A stretch of DNA of 42,276 nt from Pezizomycotina sp. ARF18 (Eukaryota; Ascomycota), in assembly GCA_002224055.1 (NCBI GenBank), contig AZLU01000034.1, forward strand, positions 1 through 42,276, in the 5' to 3' direction. Under the pieces are notes generated by a model. That model did not search any database and was not told where the DNA came from. It was given only the letters and a program-made list of their open reading frames with translations. Positions 19,468-32,499 of this stretch are shown here, piece by piece; position 1 is the first letter of the stretch; each line of letters begins with the position of its first letter. A program made the position numbers and the translations under genes.

Positions 19468-21295
19468 ATGCCGAATATCTTCAAGACAAAACTGGCGGAT
19501 ACGCCGAAAGAAGCGCTAAACGCAAAGCTATGGCTCGCGGTGTTAACCTTCGGCCTTATGGGCGCCGCCGAGGTGTAGATGAAGGACTTATCAGCGGTAC
19601 CATAGCCAGAAGAGCTTCCGCGCAGAATACGGCCTCGACGATCCGAACCTGAGCGACGCGCAGCAGGCTGCGAGAACTGGGAATATCTCGGCGATGGTAC
19701 AGATCGGATCCGTTGCCGGTGCTTTGATGTAAATTATCCCTGCTTTTCATTTCTGTGTAATAATGAGACTCATAATTTTTTTTTTCTTTCTTTTGTACAG
19801 CGCATTCCTAATTTGCGACCGCATCGGCCGCGTCTGGGCCACCCGCCAGCTCTGTATAGTCTGGATCCTCGGCATCGTAATCTTCCTAACCTCCAACGGC
19901 CGTCTGGGACAAGTCTACGCCGGCCGCTTCATCGCGGGCGTGGGTATCGGCCAAACCACCGTCGTCGCACCAACATATCTCGCCGAAGTCGCGCCTCGCT
20001 CGATCCGTGGACTGTGCATCTGCGCATTCTCCGGTAGTGTGTACCTGGGCATCATGCTCGCTTATTTCGCCTCCTGGGGTTCCAGCATTCACATCGCCAA
20101 TGGCACCGATAAGCAGTGGATCGTGCCGACCACGATGCACATCATGTTCGCAGCCGTGATCTTCCTGCTGAGCTTCACGATCAGGGAGTCGCCGCGGTAC
20201 CTCGAGAAGATCGGGAAGCGGGAGAAGGCGGTTAGCAATATGGCGCACATTAGGAATTGCCGGAGGATCATCCGTACGTTCAGTCTGAGATTATCGATAT
20301 CCGGGACCAGCTGGAGCGCGAAAGGAAGCGACGATGGGATCGGGATCGCTGGGTCCGCTTAAGGAACTCGTCATGCTGAAGAGTAACCGATACAGGCTCA
20401 TTCTTTGCTTGTTGAGGTAAGTTATCATCGGAATCTCCCTTTTTTGATTAGTTCCCACCACTAACGTTATCTGTAGTCAACTCCTCGGCCAATGGTCCGG
20501 CGGCAACTCCATCACCATCTACGCTCCTCAGTTCTTCATGCTCGCCGGCGTCAAAGGCCAAAGCGAAAGCTCTTCGCCACCGCCATCCTCGGCGTCGTCA
20601 AGCTCATATCTGCTCTAACATGTGCCCTCTTCCTCGTCGACTTCATCGGTCGCAAGCGATCCCTGCAGATCGGCATCACATTACAATTCATCTCTATGTT
20701 GTACATCGCAATCTACTCGCCGTAATCCCCAACATCTCGCAAAAGAAGGAACACGTATCCTCCCCGTCCGCGAAGCACGCCGGAACCGGCGCCATCACGA
20801 TGATCTACTCTCCGGCGTCGGGTGGGCACTCGGTTGGAATTCCATCCAGTACCTCATCAACGCCGAGATCTTCCCGCTCCGCGTTCGCTCGCTAGGTAGT
20901 TCCATCGTGATGTGCTTCCACTTTGTGAACCAGTACGCGAACTCGAAGGCCGTTCCGAGTATGTTGTTGCCTGAAGCGATGAAGCCCGCGGGAACTTTCT
21001 TCTTTTTCGCTGCGGTGACGATCATTGGACTTGTGTGGGCGTGGTTCATGCTGCCGGAGACGGCCGGGAAGAGTTTGGAGGCCATGGATGAGATGTTTAA
21101 TCTTCCCTGGTATTTGATCGGCCGGAAGGGAGCGGAGTTGACGCTGGTAAGGGAGCGTCGCCGAAGCTCTTGAAGGCAGGATACTGAGAAGGCTGGAGCT
21201 GAGATGATCGAGAACGCCGAGAAGAGGATGTCGGAAGGCGGCGTTAGTGGGACTGGAGGACGTATCGCTGAAGCGGTTGGGAGCCTGAGATATAT
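19468..21295 (+). pseudogene. MFS sugar/quinate-type transporter, multiple frame breaks
   Basis: ATG 19468 starts MPNIFKTKLADTPKEALNAK. Intron 1 is 19729-19800 (GTAAAT...TACAG) and intron 2 20417-20476 (GTAAGT...TGTAG). Family signatures in order: RGVDEGLISG (frame change needed near 19570), CDRIGRVWATRQ, AGRFIAGVGIGQTTVVAPTY, RESPRYLEKIGKREKA, GQWSGGNSITIYAPQFF, VDFIGRKRSL, WNSIQYLINAEIFPLRVRS, LPETAGKSLEAMDE. These are hallmarks of the MFS sugar porter family (TC 2.A.1.1), closest in feel to fungal quinate or monosaccharide permeases; the substrate is inferred. It would be a twelve-TM plasma-membrane proton symporter. Frame changes are needed near 19570, 19608, 20253, 20325, 20568, 20722, 20812 and 21150; most fit one missing base in a short run (CC, TT). 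The exon 2 frame, 19801 to about 20250, is unbroken. The C-terminus is uncertain (coding-like to about 21290). Confidence 0.85.
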
Positions 21296-21341
21296 CCACG
21301 TAGTATCTCACGAATGGGAACGTAAATACGAAAAAAACTAA

Positions 21342-22109
21342 TGTAATTACATAACGAGTTTTAGATGTCGAGCTTTGCAATAAAAAAACAATGATATCCA
21401 CGAGTACGCAGCGCGCTGCCTACAATCCACGAAGACCGTCCCTAGTATATCTACAAAGCTATATATATACTGACATCATATTCATAACATTTCATAGCTC
21501 TCGGTATTACTGTTGCTGTTATCATCGCTGGTTTGCTTAAACCTCCTCAACGCGTTCGGAAATATCGCTCTTGTTGCAATGCTGCAGCTCGTTGTCCGAA
21601 TCCCGTCTTTCCTCAGCGAGACTGCTTCCAAATGACGTTTCCATATGCGCTAACGCGACTTCTGCCGACGCTTTGTCGTAGCCTAGGAGCGCAGGGAAAT
21701 TTTCAACACGATACCATTCATGAGCGGAAGATTTGAGACCAAGATAGCGATGTTAACCTCAACCCTACGCCATAGAATCATGATTAATCATCCCGACTCA
21801 TTGTGAACAAAATACAGAGTGAGCAAATTCTTACATCGTCCATATTATCACCGGCGAGACATTATAGGTCTTATCTGGATGATTCATGAATGTGGCCGTC
21901 TTGACTAGCGATAACCGTCGCCACGCAGGAAAAGACTCCCAAAGTGTATATAAAGCCCACGACAATCTCTCGTGTTCGTTGTACTTCCGCCCCCCAATAA
22001 CAGGTATTGACATTGCGCTATTGCACGTATCAGCACCGTGAAACCGGTAATGAATGGATTCCGGTACTTACAAAACAATCGCATCCGACCCCAAAGTCGT
22101 CAGTACCCT
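21342..22109. other. Intergenic
   Basis: No convincing ORF. A minus ORF at 21831-22013 does not continue the rhodopsin-like gene to its right. Confidence 0.4.
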
Positions 22110-22872
22110 TACGGTAGTCAGTCCACCCCTAGCAAGCACTTTGTCTGCAGGAAATTATTCCAGTAATCCACCGGCGTGCACTGGAATGTAGCGACGAACA
22201 CCGACTACCATCAGCGCGCTCAATACGGCTATACTCGCTAAGGCGAACTTTTTATAGACGCGCCGACCCGGCACGAGCGTGATAAAATACATCACTAGCG
22301 ACGCCTTGATGCAAAATAAACCTGGCTGTACGACGTACGTGCTCGCAATCATAAGCTTAACGCTGCTCACGAGATCGTCGAAGGACACCCTCCACGCGTG
22401 TTTTCCGAGGCCGTAATGCGTGCACGCGTAGAGACAGAACCCGGTCATGATAACGGAGATGAAAAATGAGAAAAGCGCCATCCAATCGTGCGAACGGACG
22501 CGTTTTGCGATGAAAATTTTCGCGTAAAATCGTAAACATACGGAAACTAGGGAGAGGATGGTGAGCACGATGGCTGAGGCTGCGATGCGTGTTGTGAGAC
22601 TGTCATTTGCGGCAAAGTCTTTGATGAAGAGCTCGAGTTTTACAAGGGTGGTGTAAGGATCCACTGTTGAACTCGCGTATCGTAAGGCGGGGGTGATGAG
22701 AGATGTGATTTCTGTGGGGGAGATGGTGGATTTGGGTGACAGTAAGTCTGCGACGGCATCGGCATCGGTAGCGATTTGTAGAAGCGGGGAGGACGGATTC
22801 GAGGAGTAAGCCGAAGCGCGTTATCGCGACGACTTGTGTATCGTTAAGTTTAATCAGGAGAGACTCCATCAT
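22110..22872 (-). pseudogene. PTH11-like/fungal-rhodopsin membrane protein 1, truncated
   Basis: Tandem ATGs are at 22872 and 22869 (MMESLLIKLNDTQVVAITRF). The main frame carries TM helices with the family pattern: IVLTILSLVSVCLRFYAKIF (TM1 and the Arg after it), IAKRVRSHDWMALFSFF (the D-W motif before TM2), YGLGKHAWRVSFDDL (GLG-H loop), FCIKASLVMYFITLVPGRR (TM4/5 region), and, after a frame change near 22190, ATFQCTPVDYWNNF (the FQC-P-W signature). A second frame change is needed near 22790. No sequence matching the last two or three TMs was found to the left, so the gene appears 3'-truncated. These proteins resemble fungal PTH11 GPCR-like receptors, but ligands are unknown. A minus-strand TATA box is at 23021-23027. 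Confidence 0.7.
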
Positions 22873-23020
22873 TCCGGGGTTTACTGAATTTATGGGGAAA
22901 AAACTTCTGAGTGACTCTGTTTGAAAGCGATTCCCGCGCTGAGAACACGTCCGAGCAGAGTCCCACAAGTGCGATGGAACAGTTTGAGGCCCTAAGAACA
23001 AAGGCGCGGGGATTCCAAGC

Positions 23021-23027
23021 TTTTATA
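23021..23027 (-). promoter_or_regulatory. TATA box of rhodopsin-like gene 1
   Basis: The minus strand reads GCATATAAAAGC about 150 bp upstream of the ATG at 22872. Confidence 0.45.
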
Positions 23028-24032
23028 TGCACCGGCAGGTCTTGGGTTTCTCCGCCCAGGGAGCGAGAACCCTTGCTAGCTTGTGGGGCACTACTAGGCG
23101 AATACTTTGAACACCAAACTTGAAGCCCAGCAATTCTCATCCTTCGTCGAAGCGAAGCGGCTGAAAGACCCTTCTTACAATTGCCTGTTCTTTCGCCCGT
23201 TCCAAGATCTAAAATTTGGGCATCCATTGGTGGATCGGTAATACGTTTCTAACTTCACTCCGCTACTCCGTAAACAGAAGTTTCTCCACTGGAGACTCGA
23301 GAGGGCGGAGGTGCTTACGGAGCACGAAACGGAAGTTTCGAGGACGGATTTGTTTCGAACGGTATTCTCCGCCTGTGGCCTCATTACTGCTCTTTCGTAG
23401 TCGCGTGTTTACAGATAGCAGCCATTCTAATGGAGCATGTTTCGTTTAGAACTTTTACTTTTCTGATCGTATTCGGCGTGAAAGCAATCGCAAAATCTCC
23501 ATAACGTGATAACACCGCTGCAAAGTTTATCGGTTCAACATTGGTGGATGTTTCCTATTGATAATGATGCTCGTTGACCTCCTACGTGAAATGGGAGCAA
23601 AGGGACTTCAGGTTATTTGGTAATGTAAACGTCAGGATTCACTTACAACACTTGCGAAACCGGAAAATCGAGAACTCGTTGATCAACAGCCCTGCTGTGC
23701 TGCCCATTCCCTAATTAAGGGTATAAACCTCTTGTTTTCCCTCGTCATAACTCGTATTAGCAAATTTGAAGGCTGAATGCAGGCCCAATGGTCTTATTAG
23801 GGTTATCCTGAATATTACATATAAACGAACCATTAAACGGATTGAAGTAGTCAGCTCCCTGATCGTCGTCTTCAACCAGTATACTGATGGGAATGGGGGC
23901 ACCGATTGGCAAGCGCGTCTAGTCCGACGGTACATACCAGTATTCGTATTCGCTAGGCAATGCCGCCACGGTCGCGAAGGACCCCCAACTTTATATTGTT
24001 GCACCATGGTGAGACCAAGATCCCGGCGATAT
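23028..24032. other. Intergenic between divergent rhodopsin-like genes 1 and 2
   Basis: A shared upstream region of about 1 kb between two divergent genes. No ORF or repeat was recognised. Confidence 0.45.
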
Positions 24033-24040
24033 TATAAATA
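24033..24040 (+). promoter_or_regulatory. TATA box of rhodopsin-like gene 2
   Basis: TATAAATA lies about 100 bp before the ATG at 24136. Confidence 0.5.
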
Positions 24041-24135
24041 CAGGACCCGAATTTAAATCATAGAAGGTTTCTTCTCTTTCTCGTAGATGAGGAATACCCT
24101 AAGATCCTTGTAACCAGTACTTTAAAATAATAACC

Positions 24136-25655
24136 ATGACGCGATACAATTACAGCGGCACCATCATCGATATTTTCAAGAACGGTTCTATCCGTGTGTC
24201 GGGCGGCCAAAGAGACAATGTCGGAGACGTACACTACAATTTCAGCGGGGTCGTAGTTACGCAATACTCTAACGGTTCCGCATATATAGAAGGGTCGAAT
24301 GGCGGTTTCTACGACGACTTCTGGGACGGGAACACGACGTGGCATGGGTTACTTACAGTCCCGTCGAATGGGAGATATATAATGAACATATCGGGTTGCC
24401 CACTCTTGCTCGCGGCCTTAGAGCGCTCGCGGTCGTAGCTACGCTGCTGACCTTGATTGGGACATTTGTCGTGTCGGCGCGTTTATACATTCGGAAATTT
24501 CTCTTGAAGAGATTTTTCTTAGACGATTGTAAGCATTCCTCTTCTTTCGAGGTGGATCATCAGCTTGTATCACTCAACTACGACGCTAAAATCTGATGCG
24601 TTTTATAGGCTTATATTGAGTACATTAGTGCGTTCAAGTTGACTTATGCCGTCTTATCATGATGCTTTCTAACAACAGTTGAAGCTCGTCGGACTGGGCT
24701 CGAGTTCGAGCTTCCTAGTAGGCGCTATCATAAACATTCGCCTTGACTTCTGGCCAGAGAAACACCCACCGTTCTCCTGGAAGACCATATGAGCAATATT
24801 ACCATAGTGATATATGGTGTAAGTTTCCACTTTATTACCGTGACATTTGGCAGCAGGCGAAATGCTGATGTTTGTATTAGAGAGTTATCGACTTTCATTA
24901 CCTATTCGTCAATTTGCAATCAACTCTCGGGCGGCTCTCGATTTTATACACATTTTTTCGTCTTAGCATCTCGGACGAAGTCCGCAACGTGCGCAGGATC
25001 ATCGGGGTGGCAGCCGCCGCAATGACCATCATGTCTGTTCCTCTAACTTGGATGACAACGGACCCGTGTTGGCCACCGGGAAGCTTATTCACGGACAATA
25101 TCCCAAACATACAAGTTAGAGTCCTCTGTCAGCATCCTCAGCGGATCGCATTCAAGTTGCTAAGATAAGAACCTCGCAGTGTATTCCATACCTCATCGCC
25201 CTCGAAGGCCGCATACCTCTATGTTTCTTTGTGATAACGTCATCTCTAAACGCTATTTTCGACCTCTTTTCGTTCTCCTTGCCGTTTCTCGTCTTCAAGC
25301 TGGTGTATCTGTCCCCGAGGCGCCGGCACGAGCTATACGCCCTCTTCGGCTTCGGGTTCATCGTTTTCCTGATATCGGTCGCGCGGGTAATCCAAGCTGT
25401 TATGCTATTAAACTCAGCGAGCGTGGAGAATTACGACCTTGGGTTTTCGCGGTCGCAGGTGTTTGCAATAGGGGAAGCAAATGCGGTCATGGCAGGGGCT
25501 TGCTTTCGGTGTTGGCGAAACCGGTGCGACAGTGGTGCAAGAAATGGCGCAAGGTAAGACGAGGATCTACCTCTACGACGGCATACGATGAAGGGTTCTC
25601 AATGGTTATAGTGCCGGATGTGGAGATGCAAAAGAGAGAAAAAGTCGATCGATAG
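24136..25655 (+). pseudogene. PTH11-like/fungal-rhodopsin membrane protein 2, with Asn-rich N-terminal domain
   Basis: ATG 24136 opens a soluble N-terminal domain with two similar units (NYSGTIIDIFKNGSIRVSGG; NFSGVVVTQYSNGSAYIEGS) and several N-x-S/T sequons. TM1 follows in another frame (LAVVATLLTLIGTFVVSARL) with YIRKFLLKRFFLDD before a donor at 24529. Later exons include LGRLSILYTFFRLSISDEVR and NVRRIIGVAAAAMTIM (about 24920-25040), then ITSSLNAIFDLFSFSLPFLV, FKLVYLSPRRRHELYALFGF and EANAVMAGA (25231-25500), and a cytoplasmic tail (KPVRQWCKKWRKVRRGSTST) to the stop at 25655. The order matches the fungal-rhodopsin (PTH11-like) seven-TM family. Frame changes are needed near 24340 and 25505 (one C missing). 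Exon borders between 24530 and 24910 are unresolved. Confidence 0.68.
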
Positions 25656-28332
25656 AAACTCCAGGTTGTTAGAGTTACAACACTTCATTCCATAAATCAA
25701 TGAAACTCTAGCAGGCATTTGGTTCTGTGATTAGGGTATCAAATATTTGGTAGAGGGGTTTTTTACCTCGCGCTTCTTTCACATTATAAAAGCTCGAAAC
25801 ACAATGTAGCAGGACACTGCCACCTCCAGCGTATCATTATGGTGAAGTCGATGGTCATGGATACCCTGGACCAAGAACACAAAGTAGGCATCCCCAAACT
25901 CGTGGAAGGCGTTTTGTTCTCCCTATTCTGAATTAATTATATGGCCTCAGACATGTCCGGCTAGTGACGTTCTAAAAATGCACCACGCTTCAGGATATCA
26001 CCCCTACCGATATGGTAGCAAAAATCCCTAATCAAGGGGCGTTTCCCTACGAGGCTTCAGCAAATGTATTTCACGCTGTCGCCTCATGCTTTATGAATTC
26101 ATGACGGCCATTATAGCATTGCTGCTGCTTCGTGAGCCTCACCTCTAGGCGCATAGTACAAGAACTTCCCGAAACATAAAACTTGCCGGCGGCAGCAGAA
26201 TTTTACCTAGAGTGGTCATGTATCCTAAGCAGAACCTACCGAAACTGAGAATTATGAAGGCTATCGAACAAAGGGCCTTTGGTTACAGTTAGACTCTACA
26301 ATGCTATTATTTCACCTATGTCTCGAACCTCTACGACGTTTGAGGTTTGCGATGTCAGTAGTACTAGTAACTGCATCGCCCCAATGTTTTGCACACGCAA
26401 GTGGGAACAACAATTCTCCGGCTACTAGAAGGCAATTCCATGCATGTTGGTAGCAACTTTGACAATACGATGTTGTTGTTTCTAACAGCAAGGTAAAGAC
26501 AGATTGAGGTGAGTTTGTAACGTAGCGGTTGGTAAGCAAAACCTAGAATAGCCCTAACCGGTTATCTAACGAAAAAACGGCCTCAAAACACCAGTTCTAG
26601 CGACGCCTTACCGGGACTTGACGTCTCCGATATCTAGCAGTTTCGTATAACCCGCTTGTAACATTTGACTCACATATTTCTACGCTGGCGACAAAGCGAA
26701 CACATAACTCCGATAAACATCCTAGCGCTTAACCCATGCTATGATACCAAATTCGTCTTATTAGGCCTTATGAAGCGTACTCTATAGAAGCCAGGGACCA
26801 ATAGATTCCTGGAGTAGCACGAATCTCGTTATTTACAGCCCCTATGATTGTATCACAATTATACTGTCGAAATACTAGTAGTCATGGACCTCCCTGGTAG
26901 CCTCGTATTCCCGAACAGTTTTACTCCAGATGCACCAGGAAAAACGGACCAGCACCACCTTGGCGTCATTCACCGAAGTTGAGCGAAAGTAACGCAGAAG
27001 GTTGATTTATTCAGTTGTCAACCCAAGCGGCTGACAATTATTATTGCAACAGTGCTGAAGTTTTTCTGGCTGCGAGATAGTCGATCACTATATAACCTCA
27101 TACCCATTGCTATACTAAACCAGTGAACGCTCCTGTTTGTCTCCGAGTCGTCAAAGTTTGGGTATAGTGAATGTCGCGATGTTACGAACCGATGCGCCTA
27201 TTCCTTCTCGTTGATTAAAAGGCTGCCTGCGTCATGTTAATATGATTATAGGCGTGATTCTCATCTTCTGGTAGGCAAATAAATCGCTAAATATTAAAGG
27301 AATAAACCCAGATCCGGGTACCCCGAATGCTTGGGGTCGGTTTGAAGGACAATCCACTAGCAATCGGAATGGTCGATTCAGAGATAAAAGTTCGGAATTC
27401 GAGCCCGTTGTCCAATGGAAGGAGGTCCCTGATCTTGCTCCGCAACGAGGGTCCTAGGAAAAGGCAACTGCAAGACCAAAAGCTTAATAATATACTGAAT
27501 TATACAACTGGCTGAGGACCTAACTACCGATTGCCAATAACAGTGGTGTAAAGCTTGTACGAACATGCTAAAACCGATATACCCAGGCTTTAATAAGCAC
27601 ATTAGTAGTAGGAGACTGTAGAGCCAGCCTCGCTTATCGCAAGCTTCTAGCAATCGAATACTGCCTCAGAAAATCAGCCTCGCATAGTTTTAGTCGAGCT
27701 TCTGATAGGAAAAGTTTAACTTGCATTTTCTGATTAATATTGTTAGTACTGTTCAGTTGAGATACTTGAAAAATATCTAAGCAAAGATATGCGGTATCTA
27801 GGCGTTTTAGGAATCTTGATCGAACGTTCGATTGTCCAATAGTAAGACGATAGGAATGTTTCTACGAAAAATCGCGGGTACAACATGGAAGTTGAAACAT
27901 TTCCTTCAACCGAGATGATATCCCGCTTCTCCGAAGCGAAGCACGAGGCTATACGCTCTTTGCAATGACTGACCCGAGTTAGATTGCCAGTTGAATTGTC
28001 ATCTCATGGAGCACTGGCCATGGCACTATCGACATAATGCAGATCAGAATGCGTGAAGTTCTTGCAGTAATCTCATACCCAAAAGGTCCATTGCTTGAAA
28101 GAAAACAATCCAATTATATGTACAGAAGAAAATCCAAAGAACCCGAACGCCTGGGACTGAATAGGGATACTAACTTATGATATCTACCTATATCTTCTTT
28201 CTAAAATCATGGTCTATCTTACAATGGGCAACAGATCAATTCGCTAATAGGCTCCATCGCTCCTCTTCCAAGGTACATGTGTACCTAGTAGTGTGTTTTC
28301 CAAGCTTGGAAACTTGAAATATACAGCTTCAC
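25656..28332. other. Long ORF-poor stretch
   Basis: About 2.7 kb with normal CA/TG content (not RIP-mutated), yet the longest ORFs are about 60-90 codons and none looks coding. No repeat or RNA gene was recognised. Confidence 0.45.
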
Positions 28333-29600
28333 TTAAACATCCTGCATAACCGTCCTTCCTGTCCAGCCATGCTTCGTCTCTACCATATTGGCAGCTTTGG
28401 CGTCCTGGCTATCCCGGAAGTCACTTGGTGTTACGCTCCTCAGACTGGTCTCATCACCAGTCCGCTGCCTTGAACTCAATGTGCTGGAGAAGCCTGACGG
28501 CGTGAACTTCTCTATAACTTGCGTAAAGGTCTCGCGGCAGAGTACCGCTTTAAAGACAGGGCAGCATACAACAAGGATCGCAAACGTTTGATCGAGCGAG
28601 AAGTACAGCCACGACATCGCAAAGTTAAGGTCTTTAGATGTGCCGGTGTTCATCGACGAAGGAGCGGTACGTGAAATCTGGGCAGCTATACCGAGGGCGA
28701 TTGAGATGAAACCGTAAAAGGAGATGAAAGCCGCGCAGAAAATGGTTTCGCGATAAGGTATTTTAAATTTTGCGACGAAGATAAGAGGTAGCAGGAAAAC
28801 TACAATTAACAGTTAGACTTAGCTCATATATTCAATGAAGCCAATTGATATTAGTTAATTACTTACTGAAAATACTCGTTATTATGTTCCATATCCATCC
28901 GGCAACATTTGCTTCCAGGCCGTACGGCGCACACCAATGGGATGTGCCAACCGCCCAATTGTGTGAGATTGGCTCAATAAACAGTTTTAAAAGTATACTA
29001 ATGACCCAGCCGCCTACAGTGAGACCCGTAATAATATTCATGGCGACACGTAGATACTTGAGCTCTTGGGAGAAGACGTTGACTAGCTCATAATAGAAGG
29101 TTAGGAGAGCGCATTTTGTCGCCAACATCGTGCCTAGCCCGGATAGCATTTTCAATTAGCATCGTGATAAATACAAAGCTATTGAACAAGGAATTGGCTG
29201 TCAACATACAGTAATACAGCGTGGTCTGCACAAACATAATCTTCATAGCCTTAATGGTGTCGGCCTTTGTCGCTAGACCGACCGACAGTCCCCATTTCGT
29301 AGCCTGGGCTCGGACTTTACCGTCGAACAGGCCGAGACGGAACAGTACTGTGTCTAAAGATGCTTCCACGGCAAAGAGTATCATGGCTATGATAACGAGA
29401 TAGTCCGATATGATGAGCCGGCCGCGACGACCGTAGCGCAAATAGAAACGCAAAACCACGAGGATAATTGAGAGGAAGACAAATGTCCATTCGCTAGCCT
29501 AGACATGGATCGGTTTTGAGGTGAGGGGTAATTCCTAGATTTCAAATAATTGAAGGCGATTGAGGTAACTTACGACCAATTGAAGCCCATGCATGGCCAT
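28333..29600 (-). CDS. PTH11-like/fungal-rhodopsin membrane protein 3, intact
   Basis: Four exons splice in frame: 29600-29574, 29498-29210, 29133-28867 and 28799-28333. Introns are 29573-29499 (GTAAGT...TCTAG), 29209-29134 (GTATGT...GGCTAG) and 28866-28800 (GTAAGT...TTGTAG). The product is 349 residues with no internal stop. It begins MAMHGLQLVASEWTFVFLSI (TM1), then LRFYLRYGRRGRLIISDYLV (the R...D-Y loop into TM2), YCTMLATKCALLTFYYELVN (TM3-4, with the family's ALL-FYY pattern), KYLRVAMNIITGLTVGGWVI, WAVGTSHWCAPYGLEANVAG, FLLPLIFVAKFKIPYRETIF, FISFYGFISIALGIAAQISR, and FAILVVCCPVFKAVLCRETF (TM7), followed by a Ser/Thr-rich tail. The family's FQC-P-W signature is divergent here. The role is inferred to be GPCR-like sensing. 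This is the only multi-exon gene in the window read without a frame break. Confidence 0.85.
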
Positions 29601-32484
29601 CTTGAGATATTCTTACGCTGTCTAAGTAAAATATGTAATAGATCAAACCACCGAACCGTAATCACGATCCGAGACAAGCGAAGAATGAGTAATAAAACGT
29701 GATAAGAAAAATACGTTCTGTGCGGCCCGGCTCCGAACGCTCGAGAAAAGAATGGAAAGAAACAAATCGAGACAAATATTTATACTTCTTTCTTTTGCAA
29801 AAAGAAAGAGATATTTCCCTCCAGGCTCCGGCTCCGTTCAGCGCCAGTAGAACATGAGTACAAGAAAAGAACGAAAATCTGTAAGATTTCAAATCAGTGT
29901 TAGTGAAAGAGAACTTAGAGAAAGGAGGGTTGCACCGCTTTTTAAACGAAATGGTGGGGCTTGAATAGATTGCACTTTGGATCGAAACCGGCATAGCGAA
30001 TATCGCACGTGTTTTGCACCAACGTTTTACGCATTTTTTACTCATAAAAAATATAAATTGTGCATGGAGAAGGGACTTAGGGAAATGAGGAAGTGGAGTA
30101 TGACGGATGCTCAGATAGTAGAGATTGATAACGTTCTCTAACATGCTGTGGTGGACGAGACTCAAGTCGTCTGAGACAGCGAGGATCGGTAGAGACAAGA
30201 GTTAAGGGGCTAAGGCAATCGTTTCTATTGGAGCGCAAGGGACAGTCGATTTGGTTGAGGGTTTTTAGGGTCCAACGGACGGAAAATCTGTATAGTAGCT
30301 AGGAGAATATTGTCGCAGGACTTAACAATGTTCCATTCCATAGCCCTTCCCTTCTCGGGGCATTTCGATGTTTCTGGTTCACACCGAATCGCCGAGTGAG
30401 CGGTTAGATACAGCATTGTACCAATGGCTACGGCCTGAGCCTTGTTTGAGAAGGTTTACTCGTCTTGCTTCGCCATGCCCTAACGTTGGGGGTTGGCTCC
30501 CGATTGTCTCCGCCGTGGGCAAGCACAACGATAGTGGAGAGCGTGTATTCAGGGTCTTTGTCGATACGATCTGGGTGTCAGAATAATTGAACCCTAGGGT
30601 TCGGACGTCAGTACCGCCCAATCCACGCGCCAGAGATACCTCGGTTACAAATAAGATGAGGCGGTTGGGGACAGTGTATTGGTGATCTCTAGCGCAGAAA
30701 CAAATGCATGCGGCCCTTTCCCTGTTTAAACGCCAAATTGATCGTGTCTTCCCCTATCATCTGTTTCGTTTCTGTTTTCAATTTTGTTATTCTTCGAGTA
30801 ATTCGTCATTCCCGACCATCGTAAAGAGCTTAGAACCTGTTCATTTCGGTGCTCCACTGAAGGGAGAGCGTTTCGGTTTGGGCCCACAGATCTTTGCCGC
30901 TTAGGGGTCCTCCGCCTTTATTTGTGAAACGACCATGGTAACACGTAGAGTACACAGGGATTCTATCTTCGCCTGCCCTTTGGTATCGCCAATAACATTT
31001 ACCTCAAGAGAATAAGAGTAATTATAATCATTGAAAAACGAATGCCTCTAATGGCGTACTAGGTGCGAAAACACCTCTAGATACGATCTATGATAGAAAC
31101 AAATCGTCTCGTCTTGCTTTCCTGTACCGATCGTGATGATAGTACTATTGAATCGGATGCTTGGGATGCAAGTAAACCGCCTTGGTTGTATTAGTACGTT
31201 TTTTCTCCTCTGAATGACGTATAGACCGTATTGTAATCGTGAATGTTCTGCAGCAATCTAAGGTTACTTGGAGATCTTTTTCAGGCGCTTTCATTCCCGA
31301 CAACCACAAATCCTCCTTTGATGATAGCGGCATAACTTACAATATGATCTCTAGGTCCCTCGATAAGGTGCCCAAAGTCTCGCCGGCATTTCTAAGATCT
31401 GACGATGTTTGAGGAACAATAAGGTAAAACCCTTGGTAGTGCCGGAATTACCGATCGATAATTAACAGTGGAGACGAGAAAATAAAAAGGAAAGAGTGGA
31501 TGCTCTATGTCCGAGACTGTCTTGGTTCAAATTAAAATTGACGATACATCGCTAAACGACCCGTATACGGACCATGTCATCGCGATGCGACCGGGAATCA
31601 AGTCAGCCGAATAATAAAACTCTACCACGAAATTAACGGTTAAGCTTTCTTTTACCCCCGCGATCCCATAAGAGTTTTTTGTCTGATCAATCTGATGAGA
31701 TTATCTCTAAGCTAGACAAGTCCTGCCTCTAATCGGCCCACAGCTCACTTTTTATGTAACACAAATCATGGTACTTCGGGCGATATTTTTGTGCGGTGAT
31801 GCCGCACAATTTACGTGATCCATGGGTCGTTTTCAAAGTCATCCTTGGGATACATGGTGTGTAACCCCTTTAGGATCATGCGCCGATGTCTAGACTTTAA
31901 AACCCCCACATTCTTGCAAGCATGCCTTGCTCCACAGATCAATAGCCTAGGTCGTTAGTCGTTAGTATTCTAACGGCTAAACGTCCGTTTGAGCAGGCCA
32001 ATCGTCCTTGTTCCGAAGCGTATCGCTCAGCCATTTAGATCTTGCGACGTGGAGTTGGCGCCGACCGAAAAGTGTGTGTGAATAAGATACTCATTATATG
32101 GCCGCAATTTTCCAAAACTCCGCGACCATTCCAGGATGTCACTTGCCTAGATGAATCTAGTCATATTGACTGATGGAATATTTTCCCGCAAAGGGCTGCG
32201 AAAACAGAGAGCTCATGTAGTTTACCAGCGCCTACAAAGCGGTTCGATGAACTTTAACGGCGCCTCACTAGTTTTCAAGTTTAGCGCCGGGCCCCATCTC
32301 TAATAGGCTCATGACCAGCATATTGTGACCTATGCCTCCTACGACTAATGGGAGCCTCACTCTATATCGCTCTTGACGAAAGGCCCAGCGTGAAACACTC
32401 CCTTGACTCGTAAAACTAGGGTATCACTTCTTGTTGATACTTTGATGAAGAACTGAGTCCAGCCTAAGTCGTAAAACACCGGAG

Positions 32485-32499
32485 CCCCCCCCCCCCCCC
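32485..32499 (+). repeat. C15 homopolymer
   Basis: Fifteen consecutive C residues. Confidence 0.95.

Noticed and set aside
19886-20248. Minus ORF inside the transporter
   Set aside because: Antisense shadow of the transporter exon, which has clear MFS motifs on the plus strand.
20996-21015. TTCTTCTTTTTCGCTGCG resembling the TTTTTCGC motif
   Set aside because: It lies inside the transporter coding sequence (Phe-Phe-Phe-Phe-Ala-Ala) and is explained by protein constraint.
29662-30198. 178-codon minus ORF next to rhodopsin-like gene 3
   Set aside because: It is long, but Phe/Ser/Lys-rich because of A/T-rich codons. There is no motif, signal or intron structure.
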